Source: Pleurocapsa sp. MO_226.B13
Lineage (GTDB): Bacteria; Cyanobacteriota; Cyanobacteriia; Cyanobacteriales; Xenococcaceae
NCBI GenBank assembly: GCA_030064795.1
Contig: JASJEI010000285.1
Location: 1-18,790 of the forward strand
Length of the DNA stretch: 18,790 bases
Reading direction: 5' to 3'
The notes below the pieces were generated by a model. The model worked only from the letters and a program-made list of their open reading frames with translations, did not search any database and was not told the origin of the DNA. Within the stretch, counting starts at the first letter, position 1; each line of letters starts with the position of its first letter. Below are positions 1 through 9,264 of this stretch, piece by piece. The position numbers and the translations under genes were made by a program.

Positions 1-87
1 ATTCCGACCTTGGGGGAACTCATTGCCAAAAAAGCACTCGAAAGCCTGGGCCCTCGCGCCGAGAAGAGCTCTCTGTCTTTGGCCTAA
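1..87 (+). CDS. Possible 3' end of an unidentified gene
   Basis: The frame beginning at base 1 is open for 28 codons and ends at TAA 85-87; it ends ...ESLGPRAEKSSLSLA. Codons are GC-rich and unlike the AT-richer genes that follow. The peptide has the look of an amphipathic helical C-terminus (IPTLGELIAKKALESLG). I do not recognise the family. It could be the tail of a gene cut by the window edge, or chance: the same stretch is also open in other frames. It sits just upstream of the point where the SdrD-type gene loses its reading frame. Confidence 0.25.
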   Translation: MPTLGELIAKKALESLGPRAEKSSLSLA

Positions 88-119
88 CTTTTCGCGGCGA
101 TCGCACCCTGGCTTTTTGA

Positions 120-3100
120 GAAGTTACCACCGATGATATTCTAAATAATCTGCAAGATTTAGACGGAGACAACAAAACCGATCCTAATAGTATACAAGCA
201 GGAGAGTCAATCTACGTTTACTATGATGTCACTATCGATGACAGCGATCGCACAGCACTTCAAAGTTCTACTAACAACGCTACAGTTAACGCCTTTGTCG
301 ATCCTAATGGTGGTGGTCAGCAAGGCAATGTAGTAACTGATTCAGATACGGCAAATGTAGATATTTTGCCCACTGGTGCTACTACAGCTAGTCTGTCTGG
401 TTATTCTTATCTCGATCTAAATAACGACGGGGTAAAAGACGACGGAGAATCGGCCGTTGTCGGGGCTTTAATCACCATCAGTGACGGAACGAACACCTTC
501 AGTACGCGAACCGATATGAATGGGTTCTATCTGTTCGATCAATTACCAGATGGAACTTATACTATTACCCAAACCCAACCAGGTAACTATTACGATGGCA
601 AAGAAACTGTTGGTAGCGGTGGTGTCGGTACTGTAGATAACACTACTGTTAGCAATACAATTTCAGGTGTCACCGTCAGTGCGGGTAACTATTACTCCGA
701 CTACAATTTTGGCGAACTCCTCCCCGCAGATATTGCAGGGGTTGCTTATATCGATTTAAACAATGACGGTAATCGGCAAGACACAGAAACGGGACGGGCT
801 GGAATTGAAGTCACCCTTAGCGGTACAAATGATTTTGGAGACACCGTTAACCTTACTACTACTACTGATAGCAGTGGTCGTTACTACTTTGGTAGTTTAC
901 GTCCTAGCGACGGCACTGGTTACACCATTACTTTTACTGGTGATGGCGAAGTTGGCACTAGTGACGTGGGATCGATTTTAGGGATAACAGAAGGAGATAA
1001 TCCCACTGACACTACCAACACGATTGAAAATATTAACCTGGCAGCAGGGGACTCTGGAGTTAACTATGACTTTGGGGTAGCACCTGCTGATGTTGGTGGT
1101 ACTATTTCTGGTACGGTTTTCCAAGATACGGGGATTTATTCTGGTGGTTCTCTAACTGGATCGGACAATGGCGCGATCGATGACACAGATGCTAGCAGTT
1201 TTTCCACTACTCCTGCTACTGGCGAAAAACGAATTGCTGGAGTCACCATCGAACTTTACGACAGTAGTAATAATTTAGTTGCTACCACCACCACCGACAT
1301 TAACGGTAACTATAGTTTCACGGGTTTAGCTGCTGGAACTTATCGAGTAGAAGAAACCCAGCCTCAATATTTTGACCCCTCCGCCAACGATGGAGATGGG
1401 GGTTTTGTTAACTATCTAGACGGAAAAGAAGCTAGTCCAACGGGTATTACTACGACCAATGACCAGATCTCTAGTCTGGAAATTGTAGACTCTAGCACCA
1501 ATCTAATAGGAAATAACTTTGCTGAACTGCCCCCTGCTAGTATTTCTGGTTACGTTTTCCTCGACAACATCAAAAACCGTGATTATGGGCTTTCTCCTGG
1601 GGAGTCTATTGTAGGTGCTGATGGTACGACCTACTCTGTTGCTAATAATGGTGACTATACAAACTTTACGATTCCTGTCCGTAACGGCGAATTTGACGAC
1701 GACGAATTTGGTCTTGCAGGTATTACTCTCCAACTCACAGGAACAGACGACCAAGGCAACTCTGTAACGGCAACTACTACTACTGATGCCAATGGTTATT
1801 ATCGTTTTGACGGTTTGCGCCCCAGTGGCAGCAGTGGCTACACTGTTACTCAACAGCAACCTAGTGATTATGAAGATGGCACATATGATGCCAACTCTGA
1901 CAAGACTTTCACTGCCAGTGATGTCAATACAGGTAACGTACTCGGAACTAGCAACGGAACTTACACCGATCCTGGTTATAATGCGGGTACTTACGAAGAT
2001 AACTTTAGTGGTATTGTTTTAGGTTTTGGTCAATCTGGGGTTGACTACAACTTCCCCGAAGCCACGAGCGATGGACTGATTACAGGAAAAGTCTATATTG
2101 ATGCCGACAACGATGGAACTTATGACATCGGTGAAGAGGGTATTAGTGGAGTCACTCTGACTCTAAATGATGGAACAAGTGATGTAGCAACTGTTGTCAC
2201 CGATGAGAATGGAGATTATTTTTTCAGTGTATCTAATACTGCTCCAATTTATTCTATTACTGAAACTCAACCCACCGACTATGATAACGGTACTGAAAAT
2301 TCTAGCAACGTTATTAGTGGTTTGACAGTCACTTCTGGAAACACTACTTCAGACAATAATTTTGGTGAAGTTGTCTCCAGCATTAGTGGGTTTGTTAAAT
2401 TTGATACCGATGGCGATTCTACAACTACAACAGACGACCAAAGCGGTCTAAGTAATATTACGATCCAACTCCTAGACTCAGTTGATAATGTAGTCGCTAC
2501 CACCCTTACGAAATTTGATGGTTCTTATGAGTTTACCAATTTAAAAGCAGGAACTTACAGCATTCAGCAAGTCGATACAGGAGATTACACCGATGCTTCT
2601 CCAGCCACGAGCTTCTCTGGTTCGGGTACATCAAGTCCCAATGCCGATAGCATTAACGATCGCATCGCCAACATTACCCTTGGTACAGCGGACGATTTAA
2701 CCGATTACAATTTCTACGAAACTACGAAAAATGAAGTTACTGGTACTGGAGGTTCGGAAGAAATCAACACCACTAATACTGCTATTCTTAGTACGGCTGA
2801 CGCTGACATAATTACGGGGGGTGCGGGACAAGACACCCTGACTGGAGGCGCGGGTGATGATTGTTTTCACTACAACCGTACCAGCGACGGTATCGATACA
2901 ATTACCGATTTCAACGTTAGTGGAACAGACAAGCTTGACTTCAGCGATATGTTTGCTACGGGTGGAGAATTAGCCGATGTAACTATTACTACTAATCCTT
3001 TTGATGATGGCTATGTCGAAGCAATTAATACGGGTACGGGTACTATGGTGCAGATTGACTTCGACCCTAACGATAGTTTATTTAACAAAAATGTTGTTTA

Positions 3101-3149
3101 CCTCGATGGCTACACCACCGCTATAACTGCTGACGATTTTATCTTCTAG
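120..3149 (+). CDS. SdrD-B repeat surface/secreted protein with RTX C-terminus, 5'-incomplete
   Basis: Secreted multidomain protein, probably an adhesin or matrix component exported by a type I (ABC) system. The frame is open from 120 to the TAG at 3147; a TGA at 117-119 closes it and no convincing start follows (only a TTG at 366, in mid-domain), so the N-terminus is missing or frameshifted. The order is: a DUF11-like segment (about 120-365, ending SDTANVDILP); then six SdrD/Cna-B-type beta-sandwich repeats (about 380-2730). Each repeat runs from G-x-V-x-x-D-x-N-N-D-G through a T-D-x-N-G-x-Y-x-F core and T-Q-P to a closing NFGE-like motif. Last comes a short RTX stretch with two GGAGxD nonapeptides (about 2815-2860) and a serralysin-type module (GIDTITDF, GTDKLDF). 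The final DDFIF fits type I secretion signals. The protein is rich in Asp, Thr and Gly with one Cys in the RTX segment. Ca2+ would fold the repeats outside the cell. Confidence 0.85.
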   Translation, partial: EVTTDDILNNLQDLDGDNKTDPNSIQAGESIYVYYDVTIDDSDRTALQSSTNNATVNAFVDPNGGGQQGNVVTDSDTANVDILPTGATTASLSGYSYLDLNNDGVKDDGESAVVGALITISDGTNTFSTRTDMNGFYLFDQLPDGTYTITQTQPGNYYDGKETVGSGGVGTVDNTTVSNTISGVTVSAGNYYSDYNFGELLPADIAGVAYIDLNNDGNRQDTETGRAGIEVTLSGTNDFGDTVNLTTTTDSSGRYYFGSLRPSDGTGYTITFTGDGEVGTSDVGSILGITEGDNPTDTTNTIENINLAAGDSGVNYDFGVAPADVGGTISGTVFQDTGIYSGGSLTGSDNGAIDDTDASSFSTTPATGEKRIAGVTIELYDSSNNLVATTTTDINGNYSFTGLAAGTYRVEETQPQYFDPSANDGDGGFVNYLDGKEASPTGITTTNDQISSLEIVDSSTNLIGNNFAELPPASISGYVFLDNIKNRDYGLSPGESIVGADGTTYSVANNGDYTNFTIPVRNGEFDDDEFGLAGITLQLTGTDDQGNSVTATTTTDANGYYRFDGLRPSGSSGYTVTQQQPSDYEDGTYDANSDKTFTASDVNTGNVLGTSNGTYTDPGYNAGTYEDNFSGIVLGFGQSGVDYNFPEATSDGLITGKVYIDADNDGTYDIGEEGISGVTLTLNDGTSDVATVVTDENGDYFFSVSNTAPIYSITETQPTDYDNGTENSSNVISGLTVTSGNTTSDNNFGEVVSSISGFVKFDTDGDSTTTTDDQSGLSNITIQLLDSVDNVVATTLTKFDGSYEFTNLKAGTYSIQQVDTGDYTDASPATSFSGSGTSSPNADSINDRIANITLGTADDLTDYNFYETTKNEVTGTGGSEEINTTNTAILSTADADIITGGAGQDTLTGGAGDDCFHYNRTSDGIDTITDFNVSGTDKLDFSDMFATGGELADVTITTNPFDDGYVEAINTGTGTMVQIDFDPNDSLFNKNVVYLDGYTTAITADDFIF

Positions 3150-3204
3150 TTTTATCAGTAAAAAGTATTTCAAATAAATTATCTAGCTAAAAATTATTAC
3201 CACT

Positions 3205-4203
3205 ATGTCTTTATTCGATCGCCCTAAATCTCTTTCTCTTGTCTTGGTTACTTTTAGTTCGGTAGTAGTCAGTAACTTAATCTTTGCCAACTCTGCCAAT
3301 GCTTTTAGCGTCACTTTTTCTAACGGGGGTTTTGAAAGTGATATTACCAATTCCCAAAATAGTTGGAATACTATTGGTGATGTGACCACTTCAACTGGTA
3401 TCGATGGTGTTACTCCCACTGCTGATTTGTATCAGGCAATTATCACCACTGGCTATAGAGCAACTGTTGATAGTGACGGTGAAGCTCGCAGCGATGATAA
3501 TGGATTAATCTTCAATCAATCCACCAATGAACCCGTAGATGCCAGTACCGATACTAATAAAGCTAACTTACAGAAACATTTTGGTTTCGGTACAAATGCC
3601 TTCAGCATAGATCGCAGTACTGGCGCAACTTTTCCTGACCCTAGAACTTCTAAAGAAGGTTCGGGGATGTATCAAGACTTTAGCGTCACTCTAGGTGCTG
3701 GCGAAACAAGTTTTACTGTCGCTTTTGACTGGGCATTTTTAACTAACGACGGTACGACTAGCGATGGTGGAGAACAGGATTTTGCTTTCTGGAGTTTGGG
3801 GCAATACGATTCGGGTACAGATACCTACAACACTGCCTTTAGCAGTACGGGAAATCCCGATAATCAAATCACTGTCTTGAGAAGCAGCAGCGGTACGATA
3901 AGTTCCCCATCTACTACTAATGATTATGTCTATGACTATGATTACGATGCTGTAGATAATGAACGCTATACCTATACTGTCAGCGGTTTAACTCCAGGCG
4001 AGACTTATAATTATCGCTTGGGCTATGGTGTAGTCGATGTTGATGGTGTCGATCGCACTTCGGCTTTGCTGATTGATGACATCTTAATCGAAGAAGTTCC
4101 CTTTAAATTTTCCCCTGCCTTGGGAATAGTTTTTGTTGCAGGTATGTTCGGATTAGATCGCTTACGTCGTAAGTTGCAAGAAGATAATTCTGATATTGTT
4201 TAA
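3205..4203 (+). CDS. Secreted protein with PFE/PEP-CTERM-like sorting tail
   Basis: Protein of 332 residues. Residues 1-33 form a signal peptide (basic start, hydrophobic core, ANSANA before FSVTF). The body begins with a GGFE...SW jelly-roll-like opening typical of extracellular 'choice-of-anchor' proteins and continues with beta-rich, Asp/Thr/Ser-rich sequence without catalytic motifs. The C-terminus reads VPFKFSPALGIVFVAGMFG, then LDRLRRK. This is a short motif, one membrane segment and a basic cluster, the layout of exosortase-type sorting signals; the cyanobacterial variant usually reads VPFEFSP, so Lys replaces Glu here. Ten further residues follow the basic cluster. The gene starts 55 bp after the SdrD-type gene on the same strand, so co-expression is plausible. 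No strong ribosome binding site precedes the ATG. The binding partner is unknown. Confidence 0.75.
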   Translation: MSLFDRPKSLSLVLVTFSSVVVSNLIFANSANAFSVTFSNGGFESDITNSQNSWNTIGDVTTSTGIDGVTPTADLYQAIITTGYRATVDSDGEARSDDNGLIFNQSTNEPVDASTDTNKANLQKHFGFGTNAFSIDRSTGATFPDPRTSKEGSGMYQDFSVTLGAGETSFTVAFDWAFLTNDGTTSDGGEQDFAFWSLGQYDSGTDTYNTAFSSTGNPDNQITVLRSSSGTISSPSTTNDYVYDYDYDAVDNERYTYTVSGLTPGETYNYRLGYGVVDVDGVDRTSALLIDDILIEEVPFKFSPALGIVFVAGMFGLDRLRRKLQEDNSDIV

Positions 4204-4262
4204 AATTTGGGTTAGTAGTTAGTATCCGCGAACGGCCCGATCATCCGTACAGTTATTAGTCG

Positions 4263-4290
4263 GTAGAGATGCGACATATCGCTTCTGTAG
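4263..4290. repeat. Short imperfect palindrome (GTAGAGATGCGA type)
   Basis: GTAGAGATGCGA and TCGCTTCTGTAG flank CATA and pair at 9 of 12 positions. This resembles the widespread cyanobacterial repeat built from GTAGAGACGCGA and its complement. Only one copy is seen in the window. Confidence 0.45.
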
Positions 4291-4360
4291 ATAAGATTTA
4301 GGATCGAATTGCTAATTACAATGTTTTGCACGACTAAGAACGTACATCGGGCAATTCAAC

Positions 4361-4454
4361 AAGGTGATTAGAGATCCGCGTGCGACGCGGAAGCGCAACG
4401 CAAGTCCTTTGGACTCAGCTATTCCTTTAGGGAACCCCGCGGATCTCTCACCTT
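4361..4454. repeat. Inverted-repeat element with AGAGATCCGCG arms
   Basis: AGAGATCCGCG at 4370-4380 is matched exactly by its complement at 4438-4448, and the pairing extends outward (AAGGTGA at 4361-4367 against TCACCTT at 4448-4454) with a small bulge. The core 4401-4432 (CAAGTCCTTTGGACTCAGCT followed by ATTCCTTTAGGG) recurs in related form at 9320-9350. The layout is that of a small non-autonomous palindromic repeat. Confidence 0.7.
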
Positions 4455-4468
4455 CAATGTGTAGAAAA

Positions 4469-4498
4469 GCAGATCGATTTATCTGCGTTTATCCGCGT
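4469..4498. repeat. GCAGAT/ATCTGC hairpin joined to TTTATCYGCGT tandem pair
   Basis: GCAGAT (4469-4474) and ATCTGC (4481-4486) form a six-base-pair stem. The right arm lies inside two tandem copies of TTTATCYGCGT (4478-4498). It is part of the repeat cluster of this gene-free region. Confidence 0.45.
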
Positions 4499-4507
4499 TC
4501 TCGGTGC

Positions 4508-4611
4508 GCGTACATGCGGCGTTTACACCCGTTGCCTTGGGTGAATCGAATCGCCTTGGTCTTGCGTCCCCGGCCGATATGCGAAGCGGTATCCGTGATA
4601 GACGCGGGGTC
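4508..4611 (+). repeat. ~100-bp interspersed repeat, copy A (inverted copy at 14711-14809)
   Basis: Both ends match the complement of 14711-14809. The right 23 bases (4589-4611) are identical to the complement of 14711-14733, and the left 12 bases GCGTACATGCGG (4508-4519) are identical to the complement of 14798-14809. An internal GTCTTGCG (about 4559-4566) is shared at a matching place. The middles are diverged. Two copies in opposite orientation about 10 kb apart, one of them inside a gene, define a mobile or dispersed element of about 100 bp. Confidence 0.7.
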
Positions 4612-5018
4612 GTTTATCCCTTTATACCCGAAGGGTGCGAATGGGGGCACCGCTGTGGAAGCTATCTTATACCATTTCTCCTTATCAAAGTAACTATTCT
4701 CAATAGCAAAATTTAGATTGAGTTCGGGCGATCGCAATTAACTTTAGTTAGTTTGGTCAATAAGATTCATTCCACCAATCTTTACAAGTATTTATTTTGG
4801 TTCGACCAGAATTTAGGTAAATTTAGTTCGAGAATATAAATTAAATTGAGCGTTTTCACACTAATCTTTTCAAAAGTATTCACAACAGCCTAGTAATTAG
4901 CTAAAAGTCGAAATAATCGAATAATTACGAGTTTACACCTAAATAAGATCGGAGTTTTTTGGGAATACTAATTTTAGTATTTTATTCAAACTATTTTTGA
5001 TAATAGGTGTAAGTGATA

Positions 5019-6416
5019 ATGACTAAGGCATCAATATTATGGTCTGAGAAAAGCAAAAAGCTATTTTCGCAAATACTACACAAAGATAAATCTAAAACCG
5101 ATACAATCTCAGCGAAATTACAGCTTTTAATCGTAACTCAGTTTTTTCCTCCAGACTATGCTGCTACAGGTCAATTGATTCAAGAATTAGCCCAAAATTT
5201 AGTCCAGGAAAATATTCAAATAAATATCTTTACTGGGCAACCTGGATATGCCTTTAAACAAGAGCAAGCACCTTGTCACGAGCAAAAAAAGAATCTAGCG
5301 ATCCGCCGTTCTAAAACCGTTCAAATATGTTCTGCGAGGATTCGTGCTAAAGCTTTAAATGGAATAATATTTACCTTAAGAGCTGCTGGGCATATCTTTA
5401 GAAATAATCGCCAAAATGATGTTGTCTTGTTAACTACTGCTCCGCCATTTTTAGGAATAGCTGGATATTTAGCAAATTTATTTTTCGGCTTAGAATACAT
5501 CTGTTTGGTTTACGATTTATATCCCGATGTGATAGTAGAATTAGGTCTGGTTACAGAAAGCAACTTAATTACCAAAGTTTGGCAGAAAGTTAATGCTTTA
5601 GTCTGGCAACGGAGCAAAAAAATAGTAGTTCTTAGTGACACGATGAAGCAGAGAATTGCTAGCAAACATCCTCAAATTGCAGACAAGATTTCCATAATTC
5701 ATAATTGGGCAGATGCCGACTGGATTAAACCATTACAAAAACAAGAAAATTGGTTTGCTCGTCAGCATGGTATCGATCGCCAGTTTACAGTTTTGTATTC
5801 TGGTAATATGGGTCGCTGTCATGATTTAAAGACTATTTTGGGAGCAATTGAGCTACTGCGAGACGAACCAGTACAATTTGTCTTCATCGGTGCGGGAACA
5901 AAGTACCAACAATGTCGTCAAGTAGCCCAAGAGTTAGCTCTAGAAAATTGTACTTTTTTACCCTATCAAGATAAAGAAAACTTACCCTATTCCCTCACCG
6001 CTTGCGATTTAGCTCTAGTATCGATCGCTCCAGGGTTAGAGGGAGTGGTTGCACCGAGTAAATTATATGGTATTATGGCTGCGGGAAAAGCGATCGCAGC
6101 TATCTGCAAACCACATTCTTATCTGCGTCAAATAGTTGATGAGGCTCAATGCGGGGCAGCCTTCGACAACAACCATAGCGAGAGTTTAGCAGAATTTATC
6201 CTCACTTTAGCTAATAATCCCCAGATGGCAAGGGATATGGGCAAGGCTGGTCGCAACTATATGCTCGAGAATTTTACTCCCAAAATTATTGCTCGACAGT
6301 ATTGCCAAGTTTTGGATGTGACTGCTAATACTGATGGGGATAATCTTGAATCAAGTGCGACAAATACCTCAGAAGATGCTTCAAAGTCTCAGCAAGCAAA
6401 TCAGTTGCGATCGTAA
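5019..6416 (+). CDS. Family 4 glycosyltransferase (WcaI-like)
   Basis: Probably transfers a sugar from a nucleotide donor during exopolysaccharide or lipopolysaccharide assembly, at the cytoplasmic face of the membrane. The GT-B fold is visible. The N-terminal Rossmann half carries LLIVTQFFPPDYAATGQ near residues 36-51 and VYDLYPDVIVELG in the middle. The C-terminal donor half has LYSGNMGRCHDLKTIL, VFIGAG, and EGVVAPSKLYGIMAAGKAI near 340-360, where family 4 enzymes bind the nucleotide sugar. The final 35 residues are polar and probably disordered. Starts: the ATG at 5019 has AGGTG (5005-5009) nine bases upstream, while a GTG at 5013 in the same frame is only three bases from it, so 5019 is preferred (465 residues). 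It stands alone, converging on cruF. Acceptor and donor cannot be read from the sequence. Confidence 0.85.
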   Translation: MTKASILWSEKSKKLFSQILHKDKSKTDTISAKLQLLIVTQFFPPDYAATGQLIQELAQNLVQENIQINIFTGQPGYAFKQEQAPCHEQKKNLAIRRSKTVQICSARIRAKALNGIIFTLRAAGHIFRNNRQNDVVLLTTAPPFLGIAGYLANLFFGLEYICLVYDLYPDVIVELGLVTESNLITKVWQKVNALVWQRSKKIVVLSDTMKQRIASKHPQIADKISIIHNWADADWIKPLQKQENWFARQHGIDRQFTVLYSGNMGRCHDLKTILGAIELLRDEPVQFVFIGAGTKYQQCRQVAQELALENCTFLPYQDKENLPYSLTACDLALVSIAPGLEGVVAPSKLYGIMAAGKAIAAICKPHSYLRQIVDEAQCGAAFDNNHSESLAEFILTLANNPQMARDMGKAGRNYMLENFTPKIIARQYCQVLDVTANTDGDNLESSATNTSEDASKSQQANQLRS

Positions 6417-6514
6417 TTCTAAACTTCTCGGCTAGCCATCTTTATTTATTGACCAAGTCCGCAGGGATTTCGGGGAGTGAGGAGTTTGGGAGGTTGAAGA
6501 ACTATTACCCAAAA

Positions 6515-6535
6515 CCCTATTTCCCTATTTCCCTA
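6515..6535. repeat. CCCTATTT short tandem repeat
   Basis: CCCTATTT occurs twice in tandem followed by CCCTAA. It lies in a low-complexity purine/pyrimidine stretch (about 6470-6535) between the glycosyltransferase gene and cruF. Confidence 0.5.
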
Positions 6536-6604
6536 ACATCGACAGTTAATTAATATTTGCTTAACGAGTAATCTGCGATCGCTATTTCTCAGAATTGACC
6601 AACG

Positions 6605-6647
6605 GTCAGAGCAGGCTCCGTCGTCTTACGGCGGAGTAATCTCTGAC
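6605..6647. terminator. Long two-part hairpin between convergent genes
   Basis: GTCAGAG (6605-6611) pairs exactly with CTCTGAC (6641-6647), and inside it CTCCGTCGT (6616-6624) pairs with ACGGCGGAG (6628-6636) at 8 of 9 positions around CTT. The outer arm touches the cruF stop codon at 6647-6649. The position between two converging genes suits a bidirectional terminator, but there is no clear T-run, and the sequence also resembles dispersed cyanobacterial palindromes. Confidence 0.5.
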
Positions 6648-7531
6648 TAATGAGCCGTGGTTGCCAAATTATCAACTGTAGTCACATCTTGGCTAGTAGC
6701 CATTCCATAAAGAATCATTAGAGGCAGAATACCCAAAACAACACCTAGCAGTACGGGAATATAAAAACCTGCTGCTAAACTCAACACAGTGGCAAAAGCA
6801 AAATTAGCTAAATAAATAACCAAAGGTAGTTTTAAATCACTAGTAGGTAAGGTTAGGGGTTTTATTTTCCACAGTAGAGTAGATAGAGTCATAAACACAA
6901 TCCCAGTACCCATCCAGCCAGCAAAGTTTTGGTAGGGCATCCCAAAAAATGCTCCTGGTTGTTCCCAAACCCAAAAAGGAATTGGTGCTTGACTCATAGC
7001 TGGATCGAGAACAAAATCCCAAGAAGTCAGACACAACGAACCACAAAGAATTGCCCCTAACTGACACAACCAGTTTTTAATCTCTAATCTTTTTAACCCA
7101 GCCAGAGCAATCAAATAGGCACTAAAACCTAAATAAAACCAAGACAGGGGAATGGTAAACGGTACTAAACCAGCGATTTTGTATCCCAAACCACTTAAAT
7201 AACGATATTCCCCAAAGGGAAAACCCGTACTAGTACCTAGTAGTTCGCTACCCAAAGATAAACCCACCGCAGGTAGCATAAAGCTCAACCAATGCCATGA
7301 ACCAAGAGTTCGATAGGCATAGAAGCAAACGGCAGCGGTAGCCAATAGCATATAAACTACCCCACCTCCAGCCATCGACCAACCAAAAACAGTCATCCCC
7401 CATTCAAATTCAGCTAATTTAGCAAGAAAATCGGGGTTGGGCAATACTAAAATAATTCCTGCCAAGCCAAAAGCCATCGCTAAGACATGACCAATTAACA
7501 AATAATTCTCGGCACTTGATACGCGCTTCAT
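6647..7531 (-). CDS. cruF: Carotenoid 1',2'-hydratase CruF (DUF422 family)
   Basis: Integral membrane enzyme that adds water to the psi end of gamma-carotene-type carotenoids, giving the 1'-hydroxyl later used to attach the sugar of myxoxanthophyll. It has 294 residues with seven or eight hydrophobic segments. The conserved blocks of the family are present: LGSELLGTSTGFPFGEYRY near 93-111, PFTIPLSWFYLGFSAY near 124-139, SWDFVLDPAMS near 170-180, and WVWEQPGAFFGMPYQNFAGW near 188-207, rich in the acidic and aromatic residues thought to line the active site. In many cyanobacteria cruF lies next to cruG, the glycosyltransferase of the following step; no cruG is visible here. The family 4 glycosyltransferase facing it is not CruG-like (CruG is a GT2 enzyme). 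The ATG at 7529-7531 is preceded by a weak GAGC. Confidence 0.9.
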   Translation of the reverse strand: MKRVSSAENYLLIGHVLAMAFGLAGIILVLPNPDFLAKLAEFEWGMTVFGWSMAGGGVVYMLLATAAVCFYAYRTLGSWHWLSFMLPAVGLSLGSELLGTSTGFPFGEYRYLSGLGYKIAGLVPFTIPLSWFYLGFSAYLIALAGLKRLEIKNWLCQLGAILCGSLCLTSWDFVLDPAMSQAPIPFWVWEQPGAFFGMPYQNFAGWMGTGIVFMTLSTLLWKIKPLTLPTSDLKLPLVIYLANFAFATVLSLAAGFYIPVLLGVVLGILPLMILYGMATSQDVTTVDNLATTAH

Positions 7532-7762
7532 AAGCTCAATAACAGTTCTGTAAAAATCAATATCCTTAATTAGTTTACAAATACTGATTAAGAAATGTAT
7601 AGCAAAACCAGAAATTAATTCTCGATTTAGGTCACTAACGCCGAATCTTCCAGAAAATAGTACAGTTAAGGTGTTGTGGATTTACTCTTGAGTTAAAGTT
7701 GCCAAGAGTTACCAGAACAAGATAAAACAACTAAGTCTTATATAACGATAAAAGGTAATTTG

Positions 7763-9217
7763 ATGTACCAAGGAAGTATAAAAGAGTTACATCAGCAGTT
7801 AGTTAGTAAAGAACGTAGCGCAGTCGAAATTGCCCAAGAGGTTTTAAAACAGATTGAGACAGTAGAACCAAAAGTAAAAGCGTTTCTGGCTGTGACTGCT
7901 GAGGAAGCTCTAGCCACCGCCAAACAAGTAGATGCCAAAATTGCAGCAGGAGAGTCAATTGGAATATTGGAGGGTATTCCTTTAGGTATTAAAGACAATA
8001 TGTGTACCAAGGGAATCAAAACTACCTGTGCATCGAAGATTTTGGCTAATTTTGTTCCCCCCTACGAATCTACAGTTACGCAGAAATTGAAGGATGCTGG
8101 TGCAGTCTTTGTCGGTAAAACTAACCTCGATGAATTTGCTATGGGAGGTTCGACAGAAAACTCTGGTTTCCAGATTACCGCTAACCCTTGGGATCTAACT
8201 AGAGTGCCTGGGGGTTCTTCTGGGGGTTCGGCTGCTGCGGTGGCTGCGGGAGAATGCGTAGTGGCTTTGGGTTCGGATACGGGTGGTTCAATTCGTCAGC
8301 CTGCTTCCTTGTGTGGGGTAGTCGGGATGAAACCGACTTATGGTTTGGTTTCGCGGTTTGGCTTGGTGGCTTTTGGTTCTTCTTTGGATCAAATTGGCCC
8401 TTTTTCCCGTACAGTTGAAGACTCAGCGATTTTGTTAAGGGCGATCGCGGGACACGATCCCAATGATTCTACTAGCCTTAAGGTAGATATTCCCGACTAT
8501 ACTCAATATTTGCAACCCGAACTCAAAAAGGGCTTGAAGATTGGCATCATTAAAGAAACCTTTGGTGAAGGTTTAGATCCAGAAGTCGCCGAGACGGTAA
8601 AAAGTGCGATCGCCCAACTAAAAGAATTAGGTGCAGAAATTAAAGAGATTTCCTGTCCTCGTTTTCGTTACGGCGTACCAGCTTATTATATTATTGCTCC
8701 TTCGGAGGCTTCGGCTAATTTGGCTCGCTATGATGCAGTTAAGTATGGAATGCGCCAAGAATCGGATAATCTCTTGAATATGTATACCAATACTCGCGCT
8801 AGTGGATTTGGGACAGAGGTAAAACGACGCATCATGATCGGTACGTATACGCTTTCGGCTGGATATTACGATGCTTATTATCTCAAGGCACAAAAGGTTC
8901 GTACCCTAATCAAACAAGACTTCGATCGCGCTTTTGAAGAGGTAGACGTTTTAGTTTCTCCGACTTCCCCGACTACGGCATTTAAAGCAGGAGATAAAAC
9001 TACCGATCCCCTAAGTATGTATCTTTTGGATTTAATGACCATTCCCGTTAACCTAGCGGGTTTGCCAGGTATAAGCGTTCCTTGTGGCTTTGATAGTCAA
9101 GGTTTACCAATTGGCTTGCAGTTAATCAGTAACGTCTTGCGAGAAGATTTACTGTTTCACACCGCCCATGCTTACGAACGAGCAACCGACTGGCATCAGA
9201 AAATACCCAGCATTTAA
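7763..9217 (+). CDS. gatA: Asp-tRNA(Asn)/Glu-tRNA(Gln) amidotransferase subunit A
   Basis: Catalytic glutaminase subunit of GatCAB, which converts Glu-tRNA(Gln) (and often Asp-tRNA(Asn)) to the amidated form in the cytoplasm. It has 484 residues, the usual length. The amidase signature is complete. Numbering from the ATG at 7763, Lys77 (GIKDN), Ser152 (PGGSSGGS) and nucleophile Ser176 ([12 protein letters not shown]) form the Ser-cisSer-Lys triad. The sequence is colinear with bacterial GatA throughout, including [24 protein letters not shown] at 7760 is in frame, but AAAGG at 7751-7755 sits seven bases before the ATG, which is therefore chosen. gatB and gatC are not adjacent, which is common in cyanobacteria. 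It appears monocistronic. Confidence 0.97.
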   Translation: MYQGSIKELHQQLVSKERSAVEIAQEVLKQIETVEPKVKAFLAVTAEEALATAKQVDAKIAAGESIGILEGIPLGIKDNMCTKGIKTTCASKILANFVPPYESTVTQKLKDAGAVFVGKTNLDEFAMGGSTENSGFQITANPWDLTRVPGGSSGGSAAAVAAGECVVALGSDTGGSIRQPASLCGVVGMKPTYGLVSRFGLVAFGSSLDQIGPFSRTVEDSAILLRAIAGHDPNDSTSLKVDIPDYTQYLQPELKKGLKIGIIKETFGEGLDPEVAETVKSAIAQLKELGAEIKEISCPRFRYGVPAYYIIAPSEASANLARYDAVKYGMRQESDNLLNMYTNTRASGFGTEVKRRIMIGTYTLSAGYYDAYYLKAQKVRTLIKQDFDRAFEEVDVLVSPTSPTTAFKAGDKTTDPLSMYLLDLMTIPVNLAGLPGISVPCGFDSQGLPIGLQLISNVLREDLLFHTAHAYERATDWHQKIPSI

Positions 9218-9264
9218 AGGAACGAGGAAGGAGAAGGAGGCTCAGAATTCGGAATTCGGAGTTC

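Larger units (their letters stand above)
4204..5018. other. 815-bp gene-free region with nested small repeats and AT-rich leader
   Basis: There is no credible gene here. The first half (about 4230-4670) is GC-richer and made of several palindromic repeat elements, listed separately. Reading frames that appear within it run through these repeats and have no protein-like character. The second half (about 4670-5018) is AT-rich with one GCGATCGC at 4728 and probably holds the promoter of the glycosyltransferase gene; I cannot place its -35 and -10 boxes with confidence. Confidence 0.7.

Noticed and set aside
366..3149. TTG at 366 as the start of the SdrD-type gene
   Set aside because: The same frame is protein-like for another 82 codons upstream and the TTG lies inside a domain boundary without a ribosome binding site.
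4364..4737. Open frames on both strands between 4364 and 4737
   Set aside because: They run entirely through palindromic repeats, overlap one another on both strands, and have no protein-like composition or ribosome binding site.
4200..5012. CRISPR array or phage attachment site
   Set aside because: The repeats are palindromic, of different lengths and not regularly spaced; no tRNA or integrase is nearby.
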